DNA of 18,248 bases from Mucilaginibacter_A sp964236465 (lineage in GTDB: Bacteria; Bacteroidota; Bacteroidia; Sphingobacteriales; Sphingobacteriaceae). The notes beneath the pieces were generated by a model that did no database searches, was not told the origin of the DNA, and saw nothing but the letters and a program-made list of their open reading frames with translations. Location of the stretch: positions 1-18,248 of the forward strand of contig CAXSBZ010000054.1 of the NCBI GenBank assembly GCA_964236465.1. The letters run 5' to 3'. This document shows, piece after piece, positions 7,397 to 14,770 of the stretch (the first letter of the stretch is position 1; each line of letters begins with the position of its first letter). Position numbers and translations under genes: made by a program.

Positions 7397-8062
7397 ATGA
7401 CTATCCACAAAGAAGGTTTTTCGTCGCTCGCCTTAACCATATTATTTTTGTTTGTGCTAAACGCATTAGTTCATTTTTACTTTCCGGATAACAATGTCCT
7501 GCGTTGGTTTACTTATATTTTTTCGGGCGTATTTTTTCTGATCGTACTGCAATTTTTCAGAAACCCAAAAATCACCGTTACCATGGATGAGAAAATGGTA
7601 GTTTGCCCGGCAGATGGAAAAGTGGTGGTGATTGAAGAAGCGCAGGAACCGGAGTATTTAAAGGATAAACGCATCCAGGTTTCTATCTTTATGTCGCCAA
7701 TAAACGTGCATGTCAACCGTAATCCGATTACCGGTGTGGTTAGATATTTCAAATATCATCCCGGCAAATATTTAGTTGCCTGGCACCCAAAATCATCCAC
7801 CGAAAACGAGCGCACAACGGTTGTGGTCGAAACACATCAGGGAATTCCGGTTTTATTTAGGCAGATTGCTGGCGCGTTGGCTCGCAGGATTGTTTGGTAT
7901 GTAAAAGAAGGCGATGAAGTGGAGCAAAGCAAGCAATTCGGTTTTATTAAATTTGGCTCACGGGTGGATGTTTTTTTGCCGCTGGGAACGAAAATTAGCG
8001 TAAACCTCGGCGAAACCGTAAAAGGCGGCCGGACGGTTTTGGCAGAATTGATGACGGATTAA
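7397..8062 (+). CDS. psd: Phosphatidylserine decarboxylase (short, pyruvoyl-dependent type)
   Basis: Converts phosphatidylserine to phosphatidylethanolamine. The 221-residue proenzyme is the short archaeal/Bacteroidota-like type. One or two N-terminal hydrophobic segments (about 10-28 and 38-53) are followed by PADGKV (D73), PINVHVNR (H105) and the self-cleavage site FGSRVDVFLP, where the chain should break between G187 and S188 so the serine becomes the pyruvoyl group. D73 and H105 are the likely partners of S188 in self-processing, by analogy with characterised enzymes. It is 21 bp downstream of cdsA. The gap after it holds two nested repeats and a terminator shared with rplS. Confidence 0.94.
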   Translation: MTIHKEGFSSLALTILFLFVLNALVHFYFPDNNVLRWFTYIFSGVFFLIVLQFFRNPKITVTMDEKMVVCPADGKVVVIEEAQEPEYLKDKRIQVSIFMSPINVHVNRNPITGVVRYFKYHPGKYLVAWHPKSSTENERTTVVVETHQGIPVLFRQIAGALARRIVWYVKEGDEVEQSKQFGFIKFGSRVDVFLPLGTKISVNLGETVKGGRTVLAELMTD

Positions 8063-8070
8063 AAGCATTG

Positions 8071-8190
8071 TCATTTCGACCCAAAGGGAGAAATCTTCTT
8101 CAAAGCGAAAGATTTTTTTATACTGATTTTAGGTCGATAAAAACAGCATTGTATTATTGGATGAAGATTTCTTCCTTTGGGTCGAAATGA
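8071..8190. repeat. 120-bp palindromic repeat (TCATTTCGACCC type) with a nested element
   Basis: The arms 8071-8098 and 8163-8190 are complementary at 27 of 28 positions; their outer ends read TCATTTCGACCCAAAGG. The loop contains a full 26-base copy of the GATAAAAACAGCAT element (8124-8149). Repeats with these arm ends are common in Bacteroidota genomes. Confidence 0.75.
8124..8149 (+). repeat. 26-base dispersed element, AC variant
   Basis: TGATTTTAGG, TC, then GATAAAAACAGCAT: a complete copy of the window-wide element, here in the loop of another repeat. Confidence 0.65.
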
Positions 8191-8223
8191 TAAAAAGGAA
8201 AACTCAACACCAATTTTTACCCC

Positions 8224-8265
8224 ATAAAAGAAGCCTTTCAAAAAAATCTGAAAGGCTTCTTTTAT
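8224..8265. terminator. Bidirectional terminator between psd and rplS
   Basis: A perfect 17-bp inverted repeat (ATAAAAGAAGCCTTTCA and its complement) with an 8-base loop. On both strands the GC-containing stem ends in CTTCTTTT, the normal layout of a two-way rho-independent terminator between convergent genes. The right arm together with its flank (GATATTAGGTTGATAAAAGAAGCC on the minus strand, broken here as ATTAGG, TT, GATAAAAGAAGCC) resembles the dispersed element. Confidence 0.8.
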
Positions 8266-8289
8266 CAACCTAATATCTTTAAAAAAAAC

Positions 8290-8637
8290 TTATACTCTTT
8301 TAGATTTGATACGAGCTGCTTTACCGGTCAGTTCGCGCAAATAAAACAATTTAGCACGGCGCACTTTACCGTGGCTGTTTACTTCAACCTTATCAATATT
8401 TGGAGAATTGACAGGGAAAATACGTTCTACACCAATCCCGTTAGAAACTTTACGTACCGTAAAAGTTTCATGCGCGCCAGTGCTGTTGCGCTGAATCACA
8501 ACACCTTGATAAAGCTGGATACGCTCCTTGGCACCTTCTCTAATTTTGTAGTAAACACTAACCGTATCACCTGCTTTAAAGGAAGGCAACGTGCTTTTAA
8601 CTATGTTTTGTTCTTCAACAAATTTTACTAAATCCAT
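8290..8637 (-). CDS. rplS: 50S ribosomal protein L19
   Basis: Ribosomal protein at the interface of the large and small subunits. The 115 residues are the normal length and read through as L19: KAGDTVSVYYKIREGAKER, FQGVVIQR-like YQGVVIQRN, SNGIGVERIFPVNSP and the basic C-terminal KVRRAKLFYLRELTGKAARIK. It lies 128 bp downstream of trmD in the same direction, the usual pairing, but has its own promoter-like box in the gap (8685-8692). It ends in the terminator at 8224-8265. Confidence 0.97.
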   Translation of the reverse strand: MDLVKFVEEQNIVKSTLPSFKAGDTVSVYYKIREGAKERIQLYQGVVIQRNSTGAHETFTVRKVSNGIGVERIFPVNSPNIDKVEVNSHGKVRRAKLFYLRELTGKAARIKSKRV

Positions 8638-8684
8638 GATTTTAAGCTCTTAACAGCGATTTTTATGCCCTAAAAATCGGATTG

Positions 8685-8692
8685 CAAGTATA
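8685..8692 (-). promoter_or_regulatory. Probable promoter of rplS
   Basis: TATACTTG followed by CA on the minus strand matches TAnnTTTG at seven of eight positions. TTTC lies 19 bases further upstream as a possible -33 element. The leader would be about 40 bases. Confidence 0.5.
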
Positions 8693-8765
8693 AGGATTTT
8701 AAATTTATTTTGAAAGATAGATTTCAAATTTTCCACATTTCTGGTTTTATCAACAAGGGAGTACA

Positions 8766-9440
8766 TTATTCCAGCAAATCCGGGCGGCGTTGTTTTGTTC
8801 GTTCCAAAGCCTGTTCGTGCCGCCATTTTTCAATTTCCCCGGCATGTCCGCTCAGCAAAACCGGCGGCACAGCTTGTCCGTTCCACTCGGCCGGGCGCGT
8901 GTACAACGGTGCATCCAGCAAACCATCCTGAAAAGAATCCGACAAAGCCGAAGTTTCATCAGACAATACACCCGGGATCAGCCTCACCACAGCATCCACC
9001 AAAACCGCAGCCGGCAATTCTCCGCCCGAAAGCACGTAATCGCCCACCGATATTTCACGCGTAACAAAAGTATCCCGGATGCGCTGATCGATGCCTTTGT
9101 AATGGCCACACAAAATCAAAATGTTTTTTTTGGCAGATAATTGATTAGCAATAGATTGATTGAGCGTTTCGCCATCCGGCGTCATAAAAATCACTTCATC
9201 ATATTGTCGTTCTTGCTGCAAATGATAAATGCAATTGGCAAAAGGTTCGATCGTCATCACCATGCCGCTGCCGCCGCCGTATTGGTAATCGTCCACACTT
9301 TTTTGTTTGTTGGAAGTATAATCGCGCAGGTTGTGGACTTGAATTTTGGCAATTCCTTTCTTCTGTGCCCGCTGCAAAATAGAATGCGCAAACGGGCTTT
9401 CCAGCAATCCCGGCAAAACTGTGATAATGTCAAAACGCAT
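8766..9440 (-). CDS. trmD: tRNA (guanine-N1-)-methyltransferase
   Basis: Methylates N1 of G37 next to the anticodon, which prevents frameshifting. The 224-residue protein has the SPOUT trefoil-knot motifs: VDDYQYGGGSGMVM, ILCGHYKGIDQRI and ISVGDYVLSGGELPA, after the typical start MRFDIITVLPGLLESPF. That start is fixed by family resemblance. A perfect TAnnTTTG box ends only four bases before the ATG, so the mRNA may be leaderless. Upstream lies the hairpin that follows the GT51 gene; downstream is rplS. Confidence 0.96.
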   Translation of the reverse strand: MRFDIITVLPGLLESPFAHSILQRAQKKGIAKIQVHNLRDYTSNKQKSVDDYQYGGGSGMVMTIEPFANCIYHLQQERQYDEVIFMTPDGETLNQSIANQLSAKKNILILCGHYKGIDQRIRDTFVTREISVGDYVLSGGELPAAVLVDAVVRLIPGVLSDETSALSDSFQDGLLDAPLYTRPAEWNGQAVPPVLLSGHAGEIEKWRHEQALERTKQRRPDLLE

Positions 9441-9444
9441 CTGG

Positions 9445-9452
9445 CAAAGATA
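9445..9452 (-). promoter_or_regulatory. -7 promoter box directly before trmD
   Basis: TATCTTTG followed by CC on the minus strand is an exact TAnnTTTG match. Four bases separate it from the ATG. No good -33 TTG is visible at the usual distance. Confidence 0.55.
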
Positions 9453-9468
9453 CTTTTTGCACTTGAAA

Positions 9469-9531
9469 ATTTTAGGGCGATAAAAGAAGCATGGATGAGT
9501 ATTGGCGATGCTTCTTTTATCAACCTAAAAT
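9469..9531. terminator. Hairpin made of two inverted 24-base elements after the GT51 gene
   Basis: The left arm 9469-9492 (ATTTTAGG, GC, GATAAAAGAAGCAT) and the right arm 9508-9531 are complementary except for the two free bases; the loop is 15 bases. The stop codon TGA of the GT51 gene (9531-9533) is the first triplet of the right-hand element. The stem ends in CTTCTTTT on both strands, so it can act as a terminator for the GT51 gene ahead of the trmD promoter. Confidence 0.7.
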
Positions 9532-11675
9532 CAGATTAAGCCTTTATCTTTCAGCTCTCTTTGTTTTTCTTTTTCCCGGCGGCGCAGTTCGCGTTTTTCT
9601 ATGCGGATTTCTTTGGGCGTTTTTCCGGCGGTATCTACTTTTTTCTCTACTACTTTTTCTACCGAATCTTTTTTGCCCAGCAAACGCTGGAAAAAGTTAG
9701 GATGTTCGACCACGCCAACTCCTTCATCGTTGTTTTCCTGCATCAAACTATCGGCAGCAACGGTATCCACAACAGCCATTTTAGGCCGAAGTGCTTCCCG
9801 CAACCGAACGGAATAAAAACCATAAGCAGAAGAATCCTGCGGCGTATAACCTTTGGAAGCCATCAAGCGGCCAATTAAGTTGAAATAACCATGAATGGAT
9901 GGCCGCAAACTGCCATCCGGCAAAAAAGAATACAAGCCCGATTTTGGTTTTGGTACGATGCTGGCCAGGTAAATACTTTCGCCAATGGTCAGTTCTGAAG
10001 GTGATTTGCCAAAATAATAACGCGAAGCTTCGCCGATACCATACACATTTCGTCCCCATTCGATAATGTTGAAATACACTTCCAGCATCCGGTTTTTGGT
10101 GCTTACATCGTTGTTTTCGATCACCCAAACGATTAAAATTTCCTCAATTTTGCGGGCGAGCGTTTTTTGGCGGCTTAAAAAAACATTCTTCACTAATTGC
10201 ATGGAAATGGTGCTGCCACCACGCTTGAACTGTTTTTCTTTAAAATCCGTTGCGATGGATTTTCGGATCGATTCTTCCACAAAACCATGGTGCCGGTAAA
10301 AAGACGGGTCTTCGGCCGTCATCACCGCGTTGCGCAGATTGGGCGAAATGTTTTGCAGCGGCGTAAAATTCGGGTTGGCCGGGCCAACAATCCGTGATGG
10401 CATTGGCTTGCCTTTTTCGTAAGGCGTATACACAAAAACTTGGTTTATTTTGGTCAGATCGGTTTGCCCGTACTGCAAAATTTTGAAGTTTTCTTTTTCC
10501 AATCGCGAGTCAAAGCGCACTTCATCAGCATTTTTTGTATTGAGGTAAAAATCTAAACCATATTTTAGTTTGCCGCCAACTTTAATTCCAGCCAGCGATT
10601 CAAATAAGCCGCCTGGAAAAGAATTGAACAGCGATTGTGCATCCAACCAATTGGTATGCAATTTTAATTCATAAATTTTGGTTGGATGGAGCGTGATTTT
10701 AATGAATGGATTAGCCGAAACATTCTTTAAATGAATCACAGACGAACTATCCACCGACACATAATTTCCGCCCACAAAAACATTGGCATCGATAGAAGCA
10801 CTGGGAACTATAATATCGTTTGAGGCGATTTTTGGGTGATTGATCAGTAGATTCCGCACAAAACAGGAACTGAAAATCTGGGTTTCATCGCCGTTCTGCT
10901 CTTCTTTTTTCAGCTCTGTGCCGATGGTGTCAAAATTGAGTTTTAAGCCATATTTTTTCTCGATAAAAGGCAATTCTACTTTTTTATGATCGGCATAAAG
11001 CTGTAATGAAATATTCTTTTTAGAGGTATTCACATTTCCGGCAATGTGCCAGGTTGCGTAGTTTTTATTCACCAAAATAGTAGAATACAACTTGCCGCTT
11101 TCGATCGTAGCTTTCGGGATTTGCAGGTTAAGCGTATTGCTATCATCCCGAAAAGCAATATCAAAATTGCTTAGGTTGAGGTCGTCCGGGATTTTGTACA
11201 AAAATTGCGTCATCAAATTATGCGCAAAATCTGCCAGGTTGGCACTGCTTTTTTTAGACGTGCTATCTTTCTGTTTTCGGAACAAAAACTCGTAGTTCCG
11301 TACTCCTTTTATGCTGGTTAAATTGAGCTTGCCGTCTTCCATTAAAATCGTCGAGAATTTAACGTTTCCAATTAGCAAAGGCAACACCTTTACACTGATT
11401 TGAAAATGGGTGATATGCAGCAAGCTATCACTGTCAAACGGTACGATGGTGATGTCTTTCAAGTTTACGGTCGTTAGCCCGGTGAAGCTGGCCGAACCTA
11501 TTTTGACATCTAAATTATACGTGTTCCTGGCTTTTAATTTAGCTTTGTTGATAGCAGTTTCCAGTAAAAACTGCCGTTTTGAGTAAGCCACCAAACCGGA
11601 TATCAGCAGTAGTATCAGCAGGGAAACAAATATTAGCAGACCGATTTTAAGATACTTACGGTTTAAATGGTGCAT
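9531..11675 (-). CDS. Membrane-anchored GT51 peptidoglycan glycosyltransferase with AsmA-like N-terminal half
   Basis: A 714-residue protein. One membrane anchor (about 10-31) is followed by a long region (about 35-400) of beta-rich AsmA/DUF748-like character (VKIGSASFTGLTTVNLKDITIVP, LMEDGKLNLTSIKG). Then comes a glycosyltransferase family 51 domain (about 430-610): AEDPSFYRHHG with the likely catalytic E455, RGGSTISMQL (485-494), ARKIEEILI and YFNIIEWG (534-541). It should polymerise lipid II into glycan strands outside the inner membrane. No penicillin-binding transpeptidase domain is present, so it is monofunctional like MtgA but far longer. The last 65 residues are highly charged (RRREKEKQRELKDKG), perhaps a helix. 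It is divergent from mrp. The AsmA-like call is from pattern and less certain than GT51. Confidence 0.88.
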   Translation of the reverse strand: MHHLNRKYLKIGLLIFVSLLILLLISGLVAYSKRQFLLETAINKAKLKARNTYNLDVKIGSASFTGLTTVNLKDITIVPFDSDSLLHITHFQISVKVLPLLIGNVKFSTILMEDGKLNLTSIKGVRNYEFLFRKQKDSTSKKSSANLADFAHNLMTQFLYKIPDDLNLSNFDIAFRDDSNTLNLQIPKATIESGKLYSTILVNKNYATWHIAGNVNTSKKNISLQLYADHKKVELPFIEKKYGLKLNFDTIGTELKKEEQNGDETQIFSSCFVRNLLINHPKIASNDIIVPSASIDANVFVGGNYVSVDSSSVIHLKNVSANPFIKITLHPTKIYELKLHTNWLDAQSLFNSFPGGLFESLAGIKVGGKLKYGLDFYLNTKNADEVRFDSRLEKENFKILQYGQTDLTKINQVFVYTPYEKGKPMPSRIVGPANPNFTPLQNISPNLRNAVMTAEDPSFYRHHGFVEESIRKSIATDFKEKQFKRGGSTISMQLVKNVFLSRQKTLARKIEEILIVWVIENNDVSTKNRMLEVYFNIIEWGRNVYGIGEASRYYFGKSPSELTIGESIYLASIVPKPKSGLYSFLPDGSLRPSIHGYFNLIGRLMASKGYTPQDSSAYGFYSVRLREALRPKMAVVDTVAADSLMQENNDEGVGVVEHPNFFQRLLGKKDSVEKVVEKKVDTAGKTPKEIRIEKRELRRREKEKQRELKDKGLI

Positions 11676-11755
11676 TAGGATATTTTGGATAAAACTAAAA
11701 ATTCTTTTCTGCTGCCAATATGCCGCGGCAGGATATTTTTAACAAAACGCTGTCG

Positions 11756-11781
11756 ATGCTGTTTTTATCGTACTAAAATCA
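11756..11781 (-). repeat. 26-base dispersed element before mrp, AC variant
   Basis: On the minus strand it reads TGATTTTAGT, AC, GATAAAAACAGCAT. It ends 10 bases before the mrp ATG, in the opposite direction to the gene, inside the 116-bp divergent gap between the GT51 gene and mrp. Confidence 0.65.
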
Positions 11782-11791
11782 AACAAAATAA

Positions 11792-12874
11792 ATGAGTATT
11801 ACCCGCGAAGAAGTTTTAAAAGCGTTGAGTTATGTAGAAGATCCAGATTTAAAAAAAGACCTGGTAACGCTAAACATGATCGAAGATGTGCTGATTGAAG
11901 GCAACCGGGTTAGCTTTTCTGTGGTGTTGACCACGCCAGCCTGCCCGCTGAAAAGCATGATCGAAAATGCCTGCCGCAATGCTATTTTACATTTTGTAAG
12001 TAAAGATGCCGATCTGCACATCAACATGACTTCCCGTGTAACCACACCAAAAAACGTCGGTGTGCCGGGCGTAAAAAATATCATTGCGGTGGCTTCTGGT
12101 AAAGGTGGCGTAGGCAAATCTACGGTTGCCGTTAATCTGGCACTGGGTTTGGCCAAAACCGGTGCAAAAGTTGGGTTGATCGATGCTGATATTTACGGCC
12201 CGTCTATCCCGATCATGTTTGGTTTGGAAGGCGAGCGGCCGCGGGCATCCGAAGTAAACGGCAAAACTCGGATTGAACCGATTGAAAAATATGGTATTAA
12301 ATTATTGTCGATCGGTTTTTTTACAGACCCAAACCAGCCTGTTCCCTGGCGCGGCCCAATGGTTTCTACAGCCGTAAAACAACTTTTTAATGATGCTGAT
12401 TGGGGTGAACTGGATTATCTGGTGGTTGATTTGCCTCCCGGGACCGGCGATATCCACATCACGCTAACACAAACTTTTCCGGTTGCCGGAGCGGTGATCG
12501 TGACCACGCCGCAAAATGTGGCTTTGGCGGATGCCAAAAAAGGGATTGGCATGTTTATGATGAACACGATCAATGTGCCTTTGCTGGGGATTATTGAAAA
12601 TATGGCCTATTTCACACCAGCAGAATTACCCGAAAATAAGTATTATATTTTTGGAAAAGGCGGCGGCAGAAAGCTCTCTGAAGAACTGAATATTCCGTTT
12701 TTAGGCGAAATCCCGTTGGTAAAAAGCATTAGTGATTCCGGAGATGCCGGTGCACCAATTATCTTGCAGGAAAACCACCCGATGGCTGTAGCTTTTTTTG
12801 ATATGGCAGAACGTGTGGCACAGCAAGTGGCCATCCGCAATGCAAAATCTACAGATATGGTAGGTGTTAGATAA
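11792..12874 (+). CDS. apbC: Mrp/ApbC-type P-loop ATPase (Fe-S cluster carrier family)
   Basis: A 360-residue protein of the Mrp/NBP35/ApbC family, which carries or helps load iron-sulfur clusters. An N-terminal MIP18 (DUF59) domain (about 4-85, with TPACP at 48-52) is followed by a deviant Walker A, SGKGGVGKST (102-111), a switch region with DADIYGPSIP, and DLPPGTGD. In characterised ApbC the second half has a CxxC that holds the bridging cluster; here that place reads ENMAYFTPAELPENKYYIFGKGGG (split: ENMAYFTPAEL, PENKYYIFGKGGG) with no cysteine. The only two cysteines are C51 and C61 in the front domain. A NifU-type CxxC protein follows after 33 bp and may supply the cluster site. The family is certain; the exact role is inferred. 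Confidence 0.92.
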   Translation: MSITREEVLKALSYVEDPDLKKDLVTLNMIEDVLIEGNRVSFSVVLTTPACPLKSMIENACRNAILHFVSKDADLHINMTSRVTTPKNVGVPGVKNIIAVASGKGGVGKSTVAVNLALGLAKTGAKVGLIDADIYGPSIPIMFGLEGERPRASEVNGKTRIEPIEKYGIKLLSIGFFTDPNQPVPWRGPMVSTAVKQLFNDADWGELDYLVVDLPPGTGDIHITLTQTFPVAGAVIVTTPQNVALADAKKGIGMFMMNTINVPLLGIIENMAYFTPAELPENKYYIFGKGGGRKLSEELNIPFLGEIPLVKSISDSGDAGAPIILQENHPMAVAFFDMAERVAQQVAIRNAKSTDMVGVR

Positions 12875-12879
12875 TTTAA

Positions 12880-12905
12880 TTATTTTTACTCGATAAAAGA
12901 AGCAT
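12880..12905 (+). repeat. Dispersed element directly before the nifU-domain gene, GA variant
   Basis: ATTTTTACTC followed by GATAAAAGAAGCAT, ending two bases before the ATG at 12908. TATTTTTA at its left end resembles a -7 promoter box (seven of eight). Confidence 0.6.
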
Positions 12906-12907
12906 AA

Positions 12908-13186
12908 ATGAATTTGACAGATCAGGTTGAAGAAGCATTAAATACTATCCGGCCGTTTTTGGAGGCAGATGGCGGCAATGTTTCCATAGAAGAAATTACG
13001 GAAGATAATGTACTGAAATTGAGGTTGCTTGGTTCCTGCGGCTCTTGCCCGATGAGCATCATGACCATGAAAGCTGGGATTGAACAGGCTATTGTACGTG
13101 CTGTGCCGCAAATTAAATCGGTAGAAGCCGTAAACTTAACGGATATTGATGACCCTTATGCCGTGCTTCCGCAAAATCTGCAATAA
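12908..13186 (+). CDS. NifU C-terminal domain protein (Fe-S scaffold/carrier)
   Basis: A 92-residue single-domain protein of the NifU-C/NfuA type. Its CxxC (C44 and C47 in GSCGSCPMS) would hold a cluster between two subunits. The front EEALNTIRPFLEADGGNVS is the standard family opening and supports the ATG at 12908. It follows mrp after 33 bp in the same direction, which fits joint action in Fe-S maturation. The element in that short gap covers the place where a ribosome-binding site would be. Confidence 0.93.
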   Translation: MNLTDQVEEALNTIRPFLEADGGNVSIEEITEDNVLKLRLLGSCGSCPMSIMTMKAGIEQAIVRAVPQIKSVEAVNLTDIDDPYAVLPQNLQ

Positions 13187-13303
13187 AAAAATTACGTTAA
13201 GTATTGTTAAATAGCGTTTTAACCTGAACTACAGCCCGAAAAATATTGCTTCTTTTGTGCCTGTTTTTTTGTTATTATTAAAAGATTTCACGTTAATTAC
13301 ATC

Positions 13304-13942
13304 ATGAAAAAGCTGCTGATAGCTTTAGGTTTATTGATCTCTTTTTCTGCATTCGCGCAGAAAACAGAACGGCCGTTGGTGCAATTCTCCGGAATAATTG
13401 TGAATGTCGATAGCAATACGGTTGTGCCTTACACCAACCTCACCAATATTTCTTATAAACACTTGGTTGTTTCTTCCAATTACGAAGGCTATTTTTCTTT
13501 TGTAGCCCATGAAAAGGACAGTATCCGCATTTCCTCTGTTGGTTATCTTACCCAAACAATTGTAATCCCGGAAAACATCAGCAATAAAAGTTATATCCTG
13601 AAAATTAAGTTAAAAGCAGAAGCAATTAACCTTCCGCAGGTACGCGTTTTCCCTTGGGCAAGCACAGATGAATTTAAAAGAGATTTTTTAGCCGCAAAAT
13701 TTGCTGACGATGATTTGGCAATTGCAGCTAAAAATTTAAGTCGTGGTTCTGTGATTGCGATGGCGCGTACGTTGCCGCATGACGGGCAGACCAATCAAAT
13801 CATGAATTTGCAAGGCATGCACGATAATCTGATGCACATGGGTTCCGGTCCCACCAATCCACTTTTAAATCCGATTGCTTGGGGCAGCTTGATCAGATCA
13901 ATTATCCGCGGTGATAAAAGCCGGCAAAGCGACAGTAATTAA
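13304..13942 (+). CDS. Exported carboxypeptidase-regulatory-like domain protein
   Basis: A 212-residue protein of unknown function. Residues 1-18 form a signal peptide (MKKLLIALGLLISFSAFA, cut before Q19). Residues about 26-108 look like a CarboxypepD_reg-like beta domain, as at the front of TonB-dependent receptors: FSGIIVNVDSNTVVPYTNLTN, then GYFSFVAHEKDSIRISSVGY and a TIVIPE strand. The second half (about 115-212) is polar with a methionine-rich stretch (MNLQGMHDNLMHMGSG) and no domain I recognise. Probably periplasmic. Its stop codon interlocks with that of the convergent def gene (TTAA, 13939-13942). Similar proteins are common in Bacteroidota. Confidence 0.8.
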   Translation: MKKLLIALGLLISFSAFAQKTERPLVQFSGIIVNVDSNTVVPYTNLTNISYKHLVVSSNYEGYFSFVAHEKDSIRISSVGYLTQTIVIPENISNKSYILKIKLKAEAINLPQVRVFPWASTDEFKRDFLAAKFADDDLAIAAKNLSRGSVIAMARTLPHDGQTNQIMNLQGMHDNLMHMGSGPTNPLLNPIAWGSLIRSIIRGDKSRQSDSN

Positions 13943-14511
13943 CGGCCTTTTTTGACTGCCGGAAATTTCATTTTATATTCTGCTTTTACAATCCCTTTAG
14001 AAATATCAGTTAGCTTTTTCTGGATCATCCTTTTGCGCAGCGGGCTTAAATGATCAGTAAATAATTTACCGTCCGTATGGTCATATTCATGTTGGATAAT
14101 CCTGGCAGCCATTCCTTCAAAAGCTTCTTCATGGTGCTGCCAGTTTTCATCAAAATAAGAAATCCTGATGTTGCTGTTGCGGTAAATATCTTCCCGAATA
14201 TCCGGAATGCTCAAACAACCTTCGTTAAAAGGCCATTTTTCGCCAGTTTCTTCTAATATGTGTGCGTTGACAAATACCTTTTTAAAACCTTTCAAATCCG
14301 GCTCGTCATCCTCAAAAGGTGTAGCATCAATCACAAACAAACGGATGGACTGGCCAATTTGAGGAGCAGCCAAACCAACACCGCGCGCCGCATACATGGT
14401 TTCGTACATATCCGCGATCAGTTGTTTCAACTCCGGAAATTCAGCTGGTTCTATATCTTTTGCAATCCGTTTCAAAACCGGATCGCCGTAAGCAACAATA
14501 GGTAATTTCAT
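13939..14511 (-). CDS. def: Peptide deformylase
   Basis: Metalloenzyme that removes the formyl group from nascent protein N termini. The 190 residues hold all three motifs: GVGLAAPQ (44-51), EGCLS (97-101, metal ligand C99) and QHEYDH (140-145, ligands H141 and H145, catalytic E142). The normal HExDHL is HEYDHT here, a mild variant. The start MKLPIVAYGDPVLK is family-typical. A perfect TAnnTTTG box ends five bases before the ATG, so the mRNA may be leaderless. The 3' end overlaps the convergent gene by four bases. Confidence 0.96.
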   Translation of the reverse strand: MKLPIVAYGDPVLKRIAKDIEPAEFPELKQLIADMYETMYAARGVGLAAPQIGQSIRLFVIDATPFEDDEPDLKGFKKVFVNAHILEETGEKWPFNEGCLSIPDIREDIYRNSNIRISYFDENWQHHEEAFEGMAARIIQHEYDHTDGKLFTDHLSPLRKRMIQKKLTDISKGIVKAEYKMKFPAVKKGR

Positions 14512-14516
14512 TGCCG

Positions 14517-14524
14517 CAAAAATA
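14517..14524 (-). promoter_or_regulatory. -7 promoter box directly before def
   Basis: TATTTTTG followed by CG on the minus strand is an exact TAnnTTTG match. Five bases separate it from the ATG. No clear -33 element is visible. Confidence 0.5.
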
Positions 14525-14580
14525 AGATTTAGTGTAATATTATTTTGCCTAGATTTAAAGTTGATCCTGTTTGTTTTATC

Positions 14581-14604
14581 TGCTTCTTTTATTACCTAAA
14601 ATCA
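14581..14604 (-). repeat. Dispersed element upstream of def, GA variant
   Basis: On the minus strand TGATTTTAGG, TA, ATAAAAGAAGCA. With the copy at 14641-14665 it makes an outward-facing inverted pair in the 254-bp gap between def and the M16 gene. Confidence 0.6.
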
Positions 14605-14640
14605 TACAGGTTTTTTATATTGATGAAATGTGTTCACCTT

Positions 14641-14665
14641 GAATTTATAGCTATAAAAGAAGCAT
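14641..14665 (+). repeat. Dispersed element between M16 gene and def, GA variant
   Basis: GAATTTATAG, CT, ATAAAAGAAGCAT. The right half matches the element exactly, the left half poorly. Confidence 0.5.
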
Positions 14666-14715
14666 CAGCACTTCTTTGAATAAAAATTTAAAACTTTATA
14701 TCTTTTATTAAAGGA

Positions 14716-14770
14716 TTTAGCCAACCAGACCTATAAGGTTTTGGAAACCTTATAGGTCTGGTTGGCTAAA
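14716..14770. repeat. Perfect 26-bp palindrome overlapping the M16 stop codon
   Basis: The arms 14716-14741 and 14745-14770 are exact complements around TGG. The core AGACCTATAAGGTTT is a repeat seen in many Bacteroidota genomes. The M16 stop codon (TAG, 14766-14768) lies inside the right arm, so the hairpin may also serve as its transcript end. Confidence 0.8.

Noticed and set aside
8224..8265. Counting both arms as exact copies of the over-represented word
   Set aside because: The arms read AAAAGAAGCC, not AAAAGAAGCAT, and the structure is explained as an ordinary terminator.
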